Shown piece by piece: positions 1 to 7,568 of a stretch of DNA of 34,567 nt (position 1 is the stretch's first letter; the number at the start of each line of letters is the position of its first letter). The stretch spans positions 1 through 34,567 of the forward strand of contig JACQQX010000025.1 of assembly GCA_016206805.1 (NCBI GenBank), in the 5' to 3' direction. The notes under the pieces are model-generated. The model did no database searches, was not told where the DNA came from, and saw only the letters and a list, made by a program, of their open reading frames with translations. This DNA comes from Candidatus Omnitrophota bacterium. GTDB taxonomy: Bacteria > Omnitrophota > Gorgyraeia > 2-02-FULL-51-18. The translations under genes and the position numbers were made by a program.

Positions 1-2
1 AT

Positions 3-65
3 GGGCTGAACTACTTCGGGCAAGCTATCAGGAATGAGGGTTCGCTGCCCCTGAGAGGAATGTGA
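3..65 (+). CDS. possible 3' end of an upstream CDS truncated by the window edge (...GLNYFGQAIRNEGSLPLRGM*)
   Basis: Open reading frame from the window edge to TGA at 63-65; no homology recognised. Confidence 0.25.
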   Translation, partial: GLNYFGQAIRNEGSLPLRGM

Positions 66-106
66 ATATATTATGTTGATAATAAAACGGATAGTAAAGT
101 AAATTG

Positions 107-1171
107 TTATACAATGGGGGCTGGCCAAGGCACATGGTATCCACTTTCCCCGCCCTCCGCAACAAGAGACTCCTCCCAGCTATCCAAGTGAATGGGCGGA
201 AGATTAAGAACGTCTTCGTCCACATCCGGGAAGCGCTGTCTTAGGATCTTAATGGGCGACTTGTTGCCGCGGTAGCGGTTTTTACGGGCATAATTAAAAT
301 AGAGCTGATAGGAATAAGCTTTACCAAGGAAGTCCTGTTCGCTTCCGAAAGACTCGATATCGAAGAATTCATTCTCCACGATGCGGTTGAAGGTTTCGAC
401 GTCGCCTTGCAACCAAGAACACCGGGGAGGGATTCTGCCGTGATCGATCTCATGGCGTATGAGCGTCTTCTCAAAAGCGCTCTTACGGTTTGTTTTCTTA
501 CGGACGTTTCCGATGTACTCCGAGCCGTTATCGGATTGCCACTGGATACGGGCGGTTTTGATGCCATGGCGTTTTAGATGCTCTGCCACGTAATCGGCGA
601 ACTTGGAAGCGTTGGTGGTGGTGTTCTCATCGGCATAGGCGAAGAAGCACAGACCCGTCGAGAGTTCTCGTAGGGCATATTCGTATCTTGGCAGGCCCAG
701 CCGCCGCATAAGAGGCCAATACTTGAGAATATCCGACAGGTCCTTGGTGTCGATTTGGCTCTTCTGGAAGAAGGCCAGGGTTTTCTTAAGCTCCGAGAGG
801 TCTTTTCTTTTTCTATGGCGGCGCTTTCTTTTATCGCAAAGACCGTTTTGTTTTAGTACCCGGTGAATGGCGCTGTGGGAATAGGCGATCCCAAGGCGGT
901 CCTTAAGAGGCCTTGCGCCGAAGGTGTGGAGTTTTTGCCGGGCGGCGATAACTTTTGCTTCGGTATCCCTGTCCATCTTGTGAGGGATGCTCTTTGGGGT
1001 TCTCTTTTGGTCCTTCAGGCCGTCTAGGCCCTGCGCTTGGTAACGACAATGCCACTTTCTTAAGGTCTTTCTGGTAGTCCGATACCGGCGTGCGGCCTCT
1101 GAGAGCCCGTGCTCCCTGGCCGAAAGCACCATCTCAAGGCGTAGATTGAATTTTGTTGCCATGTCTTTCAT
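107..1171 (-). CDS. IS481-like DDE (integrase core) transposase
   Basis: N-terminal HTH (LSEAARRYRTTRKTLRKWHCRYQAQGLDGL) and integrase-core motifs QSDNGSEY and DVETFNRIVENEF. ORF track begins at a GTG at 1189; ATG at 1171 or 1162 is more plausible. The stop codon lies in the direct repeat. Confidence 0.85.
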   Translation of the reverse strand: MKDMATKFNLRLEMVLSAREHGLSEAARRYRTTRKTLRKWHCRYQAQGLDGLKDQKRTPKSIPHKMDRDTEAKVIAARQKLHTFGARPLKDRLGIAYSHSAIHRVLKQNGLCDKRKRRHRKRKDLSELKKTLAFFQKSQIDTKDLSDILKYWPLMRRLGLPRYEYALRELSTGLCFFAYADENTTTNASKFADYVAEHLKRHGIKTARIQWQSDNGSEYIGNVRKKTNRKSAFEKTLIRHEIDHGRIPPRCSWLQGDVETFNRIVENEFFDIESFGSEQDFLGKAYSYQLYFNYARKNRYRGNKSPIKILRQRFPDVDEDVLNLPPIHLDSWEESLVAEGGESGYHVPWPAPIV

Positions 1172-1192
1172 AAGGTCGTAATATCTCACTTG

Positions 1193-1255
1193 GGTCTCCT
1201 GGTTTGGTTTTTTTGAGCAAAGGCATTGTATCAGTGCCTCGACCTTCAGGAGACC
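1193..1255. repeat. 9-bp inverted repeat GGTCTCCTG / CAGGAGACC upstream of the transposase
   Basis: GGTCTCCTG 1193-1201 and CAGGAGACC 1247-1255. Confidence 0.5.
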
Positions 1256-1262
1256 TTCTTTT

Positions 1263-1628
1263 TTAGCTTCGCATCAAGGCGAGAGCCTCTTCATAACCAC
1301 CGGCCACGCCAAACCAGTCTTTCGTGAATTCTTTCACCCTTCGCCAGGCCCAGAACAAAGAATCCCGAGTTTCAAACATCCAAGTGGGCTCATAATCGGA
1401 GGCGGTGTCATCCTTAACCGGTGCTGGAGGATCGTTTGTATGGCTTATAATGAGGCCGTTTTTCTTGTGAAGCGGCGTTCTGGCTTCGCCAGGGCCTTTT
1501 CTCTCACCCAGAAGCCTTCCTACAAACCGGTCTCTTAATTCCTTTAAAACCTCAAACTCTCTTCCACCCAAAAAACAAAGCTTAACTACCTGGATACCAT
1601 GTGCCTTTACTGTCCAATTGTTATACAA
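1263..1628 (-). CDS. small ORF (about 120 aa) inside the IS element, upstream of the transposase; function unknown
   Basis: Open frame between the right end of the element and the transposase; first codon is TTG within the direct repeat, so the start is uncertain. Confidence 0.4.
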   Translation of the reverse strand: MYNNWTVKAHGIQVVKLCFLGGREFEVLKELRDRFVGRLLGERKGPGEARTPLHKKNGLIISHTNDPPAPVKDDTASDYEPTWMFETRDSLFWAWRRVKEFTKDWFGVAGGYEEALALMRS

Positions 1629-3355
1629 TGGCTGTGCCGATGAATATGAAAAAATTACTCCCCGTGGTTTTGGTTTTTACTTTCGGCTTGCCGATAGTTT
1701 CGCTCGCCCAAGAAACGGTGACCGATGACAATACTTCGGAGCTTGTATCGCAGGCTGAAGAATTTCGCAAGCAACCGGAAACCATTTCCACAGAGCCGGC
1801 TGAAAAACCGGAGATCACCGTCCAGGAAGAAGAGGCTCCGGCTGAAGAAGCTGGTCCTGTATTTTTCGTCAAAAAAATTATCATCGAGGGCAACACGCTC
1901 TTTTCCGACGAAGATCTCGCGCAATACACCGACGCTTTTGAAAACACCAAAGTCGATTTTGGGCGGCTTAAAGTTCTGACGCGCCTGATCACCAATCATT
2001 ACCGGGCCGCCGGGTATCTCACCAGCCGCGCTTTCCTCCCGCCTCAGGAAATCAAGGACGATGCGGTCATCATCCAGGTTATCGAGGGGAAAGTCGGTGA
2101 AATTTTCGTGGAAGGCAACCGCTGGTTCAGCCCAAAAAGTTACGCGGACGCCATTCGGCTTTCCAAGGGCCGCGTGCTGCGCTATCAGGATATTGAAACC
2201 AGTCTCTATTTTTTAAACCGCAAAAAAGACCGCAAAACCAAAGCCTATGTCATCGCGGGCAAGGAGTTATTCACCTCCGACATCATTCTCAAAGCCGAAG
2301 AGAAAAACCCGTTTCACATTCACACCGAGTTCAATAACCGCGGCACCAAACTCACGCATCGCGCGCGCCAGCTTGTTTACCTGGAACACAACAGCGTCAC
2401 CGGCCGTGGCGACGCGCTCAACGCCAACTTTTCCATGGCCCAAGAAGGCGCTTTTGACGCGGTATCTTTGAGTTATGAGCTTCCTGTGGAAAGCGCTCGG
2501 ACCATCTGGGGGTTGGATACCAGTTACGCCCAAAGCATGCTGATGAAACACTTAAAGTCCGCCGAAGTGAAGGGTCTTTCCAAAAGCATCACCCCCAGCA
2601 TCACCCAAAACTTCATCCGAACGCCCGCTTTTCAAATGGACGGCTATTTGGGATTTGAGATCAAAGATTCCAAAACCGATATCGATGACTTGAAAACCAG
2701 TTATGACCGCATGCGTGTGTTGCGCGCGGGGCCGCGGTTTATTTTCGAAGATCGTCGCGGCAAGGGATGGTTTTCAGGCGATATTCATTGGGGGATACCC
2801 GATATCTTGGGGGGATCGGAAGCCGATGACTTGAACGCTTCACGGCTGCGCGCCGGCGGCGACTTTATTTATGGCACCGTCAACGCCACGCGCCTGCACC
2901 GCCTGACCAAGTCTTCTTTCTTGATTCTCAAAACGAGCTCCCAATGGTCGGCGGAACCCTTGACATCCCTGGAACAGTTCCGCTTGGGCGGCGCCTACAC
3001 GGTTCGCGGCTATCCGGAATCCGACGCCATCGGCGACTATGGGTACAACGCGTCGGTGGAGTTCAATGCGCCCCTTCATTTCCTGCCAAAGACCTGGAGC
3101 GTCCCCTGGACAAAAAACAAATGGTTTGACTGTCTCCGCTGGGCGGCATTTGTGGACAGCGGAAAAACTTTCAACCATGAAAGAGGGTTATCCACCAACG
3201 TAAAAGACAAGTTTTTGCTGGGAATGGGGACGGGCCTGCGGTTCGACATGAATCACAATATTTCCATCCAGGCGGATTGGGGATACCCGCTGGGAGACGA
3301 CTCCTCGGACAAAGACAGACCGCAATGGCATTTGTCTTTCAAGGCCGGTTTTTAA
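1628..3355 (+). CDS. TpsB/ShlB/FhaC-family two-partner secretion outer-membrane translocator (POTRA plus beta-barrel)
   Basis: Signal peptide MNMKKLLPVVLVFTFGLPIVSLAQ, POTRA-like region (FFVKKIIIEGNTLFSDEDL...VIIQVIEGKVGEIFVEGNRWFS), barrel region with LEQFRLGGAYTVRGYPE (VRGY motif) and C-terminal F. Start may be ATG 1628, 1640 or 1646. Confidence 0.88.
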   Translation: MAVPMNMKKLLPVVLVFTFGLPIVSLAQETVTDDNTSELVSQAEEFRKQPETISTEPAEKPEITVQEEEAPAEEAGPVFFVKKIIIEGNTLFSDEDLAQYTDAFENTKVDFGRLKVLTRLITNHYRAAGYLTSRAFLPPQEIKDDAVIIQVIEGKVGEIFVEGNRWFSPKSYADAIRLSKGRVLRYQDIETSLYFLNRKKDRKTKAYVIAGKELFTSDIILKAEEKNPFHIHTEFNNRGTKLTHRARQLVYLEHNSVTGRGDALNANFSMAQEGAFDAVSLSYELPVESARTIWGLDTSYAQSMLMKHLKSAEVKGLSKSITPSITQNFIRTPAFQMDGYLGFEIKDSKTDIDDLKTSYDRMRVLRAGPRFIFEDRRGKGWFSGDIHWGIPDILGGSEADDLNASRLRAGGDFIYGTVNATRLHRLTKSSFLILKTSSQWSAEPLTSLEQFRLGGAYTVRGYPESDAIGDYGYNASVEFNAPLHFLPKTWSVPWTKNKWFDCLRWAAFVDSGKTFNHERGLSTNVKDKFLLGMGTGLRFDMNHNISIQADWGYPLGDDSSDKDRPQWHLSFKAGF

Positions 3356-3366
3356 CAACACTCCCT

Positions 3367-3476
3367 TGTCATTTCGAGCGAAGCGACGAGAGATCTTTCT
3401 CTCGTGTCATTTCGAGCGAAGCGAGAAATCTTTCTTTAAAACCAAGATTTCTCGGCCTGTCGGCCTCGAAATGACA
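3367..3476. repeat. dispersed palindromic repeat, intergenic copy
   Basis: TGTCATTTCGAG at 3367-3378 and 3405-3416, inverted CTCGAAATGACA at 3465-3476, internal GAGAAATC...GATTTCTC arms. Confidence 0.85.
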
Positions 3477-3493
3477 GAGGGGAGTATGCAGGA

Positions 3494-6400
3494 TTATTTG
3501 ATCTTCGGACGTTCGGGTGTGCTGAGCACGATTTGATTGGCGCCGATACCTACGCCGATGTCTTCCATCTTGCGGCCTTCGATGATATCGATCACGGACA
3601 CATCCCCGGAAAGTTCATTGGCCACGTAAAGCTTGTCGCCTTCCGGAAGCACCGTCATGCCGGAGGGACGTCTGCCCGCCCGCAGGGTTTGATTCACCTT
3701 GAGGGTTTGAGTATCGACCAGAGAAATGCTGTTATCGATGCGGTTGGCCACAAAAAGCGTGCCGCCATCAGGGCTCAAGGCCAGCGCATAAGGCGAAGGG
3801 CCGATGTAAACGGCTTCTTGAAGCTTTCCATCTTGAGTATCAAACAGAAAAACATATTCGGATTGCGAGTCCGCGACAAAGAGCCGCTTTTCGTCTTTGG
3901 AAAGCGCAAGTCCATAAGGAGACTTGCCGGCGGAAAACTCAGCCACCGTTTTTCCGGAAGCCAATTCAATCTTGGAAACACTGCGCGAAAGTCGGTTGGC
4001 GACAAAGAGATATTGTCCATCGCCCGTCAGCGTTAGCTGCGAAGGCATGGCTCCGGCCGCGTAAGAACGAATACGTTTTCCGCTTTTGACATCAAACACT
4101 TCAACCCTGTCTTCCACGGAATTGGCCACGTAGGCTCTGTCGCCATGGAGCGCCATCCCTTGCGCGCCATCCCCGAGGCCGGAAACAATTTCCGTGGCGC
4201 TAAACGAAACTGTGTCGATATCGAGAACTTTTCTGGACTTGGAAAAGAGCGCGTACACATGATCGCCTTTTTTGGACGCGGCCAAACCGGAAGGACGCTC
4301 GCCCCATTTGAATTCTTTCATCTTCTCATGTGTTTTTCCGCGAAGCGCCACAAGCCCGTCACCGGTGGCCACATAAAGTCCGCGTCTTAAAATCCTGGCA
4401 CCCGCGGCCCGCACGGAAATTGTTTCGCCGGGATAAACCATATTTCCTTTGCCCTGCCGGCTCACCACATAAACCGCGCCTTCTTCCACATAGGTAGTGC
4501 TTTCGACATCTTCCGGCGCTTCCTCATCATCGTCAAAATAATCTTTGTCCCGCGCATAACGGCCGTAATCTTTATCTCCATCCCCCTTATTCCCATTGTC
4601 ACCCTTTTCCCCGTCTTTATTATCTCCAGAATCTGATTTATCTCCATCGTCGCCCGGAGGAGGATTCTTTGATTCATCGTCCGGAGGCGGGAGTCGCTTG
4701 ATTTCATCTTCGGGTTCCGTTGAGGATGTCGAACCTCCGGACGAAGGATCCGTGGCGAACCAGCCGTAATTATTCCCTGAATCCACGCTGTTAGTCGGCA
4801 AAATGCGTGTCGCGTTGATATTCTGCCCGTCTTTGACGTCGAGGAAGCTAGCCGTCCGCGATCCCTGCGGGTCCACTTTCCAAAGCGACCCATCGACGGT
4901 GGAGCGCAGCGATAAAAGGACGCTGGACGAATCGCCTTGAAGCGTCATGGTGTTGGTGATGGTTTGAGTGGTTCCGGCCTCAAAGGTCAGTGTGTCCGCT
5001 GAGGAAACCGTCTTGGTTAAATTGTAAAAAGTGCTGCTGCCGGAAATCTGCTGGCTGGTTCCATCCAAGGTCAATGTTCCGCCGTTGGCGGTAAACGTTC
5101 CGCCCGAGTGGTCAAAGTTTCCTGAAACAGTGAAAGACGTTCCGAGCGCCGGAGCGGTAAAAGTGCCGCCGCTGATGGTCAACGCCCCGTTCACATCCGT
5201 TGCCACCGTCGAGGAAAATGCCCCGGATGATAAGGTCAGGCCGCCATTGAACGTTTGCGTGCCGACACCACTGGAATAAGTTCCGCCATTGACCGTGGTC
5301 AGGCCGGTAACCGTCGTGTTGCCGGCGCCGTTGTAAGTGCCGCTGGTAACGGTGAACGCCCCGGCGATGTCCTTTTGGGTGCTTGCGCCAACGGTAAACG
5401 TGTCGCTGGCAGAGCTGCCGTTGATCGTCAAATTGTAATAATCCGTGCTAAGCGCGCTGAAATCTTTCAACTGCACCGAACTGCCGTCCCCGTTTCCGAC
5501 ATACTCCACCGTTCCCGAATCGGTGTCAAAACTGGCAACGTTCGTCAAAGTCTCCGCCGCTTTCAGGCGAATCGTCGCGCCGTCGGCGTTGGAAAAAGCG
5601 CGGGAGGCGTCGAAACCAAAATTTTTTCCATTCAAATAAAACGTGCCGGCGGAGTTGGTGAAGCTCCCGGTCACACCGGTCAGGTTGTTCGTCGCAAGCT
5701 GCAGCGTGCCGGATCCGGAGTGCGTGATGTTGTTGAATACCTGAGCATCCGAATCCAAATTTTGGGTTCCGGATCCGTCAAAGTTAATCGTCCCGCTATT
5801 ATGCGTAAAAGTAGCCTCGCTGGCCCCAACCGTAAAGTTACCGGACACAAACATGCTGCCTGATGTAGCTTTTAGCAAGCGCGCGTTGGCGGCGCCGTCT
5901 TCAACCGTGACATTGCCGTTGATATCCCATGTGCCGGAGTCAGTGCCGCCGCTATTCATCGAGCCATAACCAACACTGAGACCACCCGTAGTCAGCGTAT
6001 TGGAACCCATGACCAAATCAATCGCCGAGGCGGCGCCGTCGGTGTCATAACCCACCGTCAACACCCCGGTAGTCGTGATATCATTGTTGGCCGTAAACGT
6101 GGCGGTAACCCCGTTCTGCGAACCGTAAAGCCCTAAAGTCGTGATTCCGGAGATGGCCCGCAAAGTGCCGGTCGCTCCCGCGATGGTCAAACTGTTTCCG
6201 CCTCCGGTGATCGAAACACCGCTATTCATCGTGAATACGCCTGTACCATCAAGATCGCTATCGGCGATAAAATCAATGCCGTCGGCCGTAAGCGTGATAT
6301 TGCCGGTGGCGATAAGGTCTCCCGTATCCGACTGATCGGAGCCAATACTTCCGCTGATATTCGCGGCTCCGTCCAAATTTTCATAAAATGCCTTACCGGC

Positions 6401-7354
6401 GATAACGCGTCCATAAGCGTCCAGTCCGCCGTCGATAGCGCCTATCGTTCTAAACGTGTAGCCTCTTTCATCCAAAATGGATGAACGTAAAATACCGGTG
6501 GCCGTATTCACATTGGCCCCGTTGGAAACGAAATAAATGACGCCGTCTTTTTCCACCGCGCGGCTGGCCTGAATCAAACCGTCGTTGTTGATCAGCGTGT
6601 CCATGGTGTCATTCAGTGTTTTAGCGGTGATCACGATTTTGCCGCCGTCGGCTTTGATCGTTCCTTCATTTTGAATGGAAGAATCATCACTGACTTTGTG
6701 TTCCAACCCGCGTTCTACGACCAGATTCACCAAACCGTTTTCGCTGAAACTGAGAACCTGCTTCTCACCCACCCCGAGAACCACCGATCCCAAATACGCG
6801 TTCAGCGTGCCGCGATTGACAATGGACTCCGATAACAGCGCTATCGTTTGCGCGGAAATATTGGCTTCGTTCAAAATCGCGCCGGGGTTGGAGCCGGCTT
6901 CTTTTTCAAACGTCAGTTGGTTTTCCAGGTAAAGCGCGTTTTGGATATCCAGTGTCGAGGCGATGAGTGAGCTGACTTGGATATTGGCGCCTTCATGAAA
7001 ATTGATCCCGTTGGAATTCACAAGAATAAATTGGCCGTTAGCGAATAACGATCCGAATATTTCGGAAGAAGAGCCCCCGGTCACACGCCCTAGAACACTG
7101 GCCGAATCGATGGGTTGGACAAAACGCACGACTTCGTTGGCGGCAATCGAGAAAGAATCAAACTCAATAATGGCTTTGTCGGAGGCGGTAATGACCAGAT
7201 TATTCTCCTGGGAGGTGTCTATCGTCACCTCTCCCGAAACCACATTGATTCCACTGGGCAAAGCAAACCCTATCTGCTGGACTAAAAAAGCTCCTAAGAT
7301 AAGTATTGATAGTGCCTTATAAAGCATGCGCTGAGGGTTTTTTAGCTTATTCAT
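3494..7354 (-). CDS. TpsA-like secreted adhesin: haemagglutination-activity N-terminal domain, beta-helical repeats, Asp/Gly/Lys-rich linker, C-terminal YVTN-type beta-propeller
   Basis: N-terminal LPSGINVVSGEVTID...VLGRVTGGSSSEIFGSLFANGQFILVNSNGINFHEGA is typical of the TPS domain; C-terminal repeats such as PYGLALSKDEKRLFVADSQS / PYALALSPDGGTLFVANRIDNSISLVDTQT resemble YVTN propeller blades. Confidence 0.85.
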   Translation of the reverse strand: MNKLKNPQRMLYKALSILILGAFLVQQIGFALPSGINVVSGEVTIDTSQENNLVITASDKAIIEFDSFSIAANEVVRFVQPIDSASVLGRVTGGSSSEIFGSLFANGQFILVNSNGINFHEGANIQVSSLIASTLDIQNALYLENQLTFEKEAGSNPGAILNEANISAQTIALLSESIVNRGTLNAYLGSVVLGVGEKQVLSFSENGLVNLVVERGLEHKVSDDSSIQNEGTIKADGGKIVITAKTLNDTMDTLINNDGLIQASRAVEKDGVIYFVSNGANVNTATGILRSSILDERGYTFRTIGAIDGGLDAYGRVIAGKAFYENLDGAANISGSIGSDQSDTGDLIATGNITLTADGIDFIADSDLDGTGVFTMNSGVSITGGGNSLTIAGATGTLRAISGITTLGLYGSQNGVTATFTANNDITTTGVLTVGYDTDGAASAIDLVMGSNTLTTGGLSVGYGSMNSGGTDSGTWDINGNVTVEDGAANARLLKATSGSMFVSGNFTVGASEATFTHNSGTINFDGSGTQNLDSDAQVFNNITHSGSGTLQLATNNLTGVTGSFTNSAGTFYLNGKNFGFDASRAFSNADGATIRLKAAETLTNVASFDTDSGTVEYVGNGDGSSVQLKDFSALSTDYYNLTINGSSASDTFTVGASTQKDIAGAFTVTSGTYNGAGNTTVTGLTTVNGGTYSSGVGTQTFNGGLTLSSGAFSSTVATDVNGALTISGGTFTAPALGTSFTVSGNFDHSGGTFTANGGTLTLDGTSQQISGSSTFYNLTKTVSSADTLTFEAGTTQTITNTMTLQGDSSSVLLSLRSTVDGSLWKVDPQGSRTASFLDVKDGQNINATRILPTNSVDSGNNYGWFATDPSSGGSTSSTEPEDEIKRLPPPDDESKNPPPGDDGDKSDSGDNKDGEKGDNGNKGDGDKDYGRYARDKDYFDDDEEAPEDVESTTYVEEGAVYVVSRQGKGNMVYPGETISVRAAGARILRRGLYVATGDGLVALRGKTHEKMKEFKWGERPSGLAASKKGDHVYALFSKSRKVLDIDTVSFSATEIVSGLGDGAQGMALHGDRAYVANSVEDRVEVFDVKSGKRIRSYAAGAMPSQLTLTGDGQYLFVANRLSRSVSKIELASGKTVAEFSAGKSPYGLALSKDEKRLFVADSQSEYVFLFDTQDGKLQEAVYIGPSPYALALSPDGGTLFVANRIDNSISLVDTQTLKVNQTLRAGRRPSGMTVLPEGDKLYVANELSGDVSVIDIIEGRKMEDIGVGIGANQIVLSTPERPKIK

Positions 7355-7432
7355 TATCCTATTTTCTTTACTAAGTTTTAACTATTCCTATCAAAAATAT
7401 ACACTACAGTAAGACAAAATTCAAGCCCCCCC

Positions 7433-7546
7433 TGTCATTTCAGCCCCCCCCCTGTCATTTTCTGTCATCCCGAGCGAAGCCGAGGGATCAAGTGAGGGTT
7501 GATTCCTCGGCTACGCTCGGAATGACATGGGGGCGCTTGGGATGAC
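7433..7546. repeat. dispersed palindromic repeat, intergenic copy
   Basis: TGTCAT at 7433, 7453 and 7463 (TGTCATCCCGAGCGAAGCCGAGGGATCAAG) with inverted CGGCTACGCTCGGAATGACA and GGGATGAC on the right. Confidence 0.85.
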
Positions 7547-7554
7547 GGGTATGC

Positions 7555-7560
7555 TATAAT
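7555..7560 (+). promoter_or_regulatory. -10 box TATAAT, 8 nt before ATG 7569
   Basis: TATAAT 7555-7560; no room for a 5' UTR with a Shine-Dalgarno site. Confidence 0.6.
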
Positions 7561-7568
7561 GCGGACTT

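Larger units (their letters stand above)
102..1631. mobile_element. IS481-like insertion sequence (about 1.5 kb between direct repeats)
   Basis: 16-bp direct repeat AATTGTTATACAATGG at 102-117 and 1616-1631; 15-bp perfect inverted repeat GGCACATGGTATCCA (129-143) / TGGATACCATGTGCC (1591-1605), with weaker complementarity outward; encloses a DDE transposase. Confidence 0.8.

Noticed and set aside
3533-4036. 167-aa plus-strand ORF
   Set aside because: Antisense to the beta-propeller coding region of the TpsA-like gene.
5255-5863. 202-aa plus-strand ORF
   Set aside because: Antisense to the repetitive region of the TpsA-like gene; composition typical of a shadow frame.
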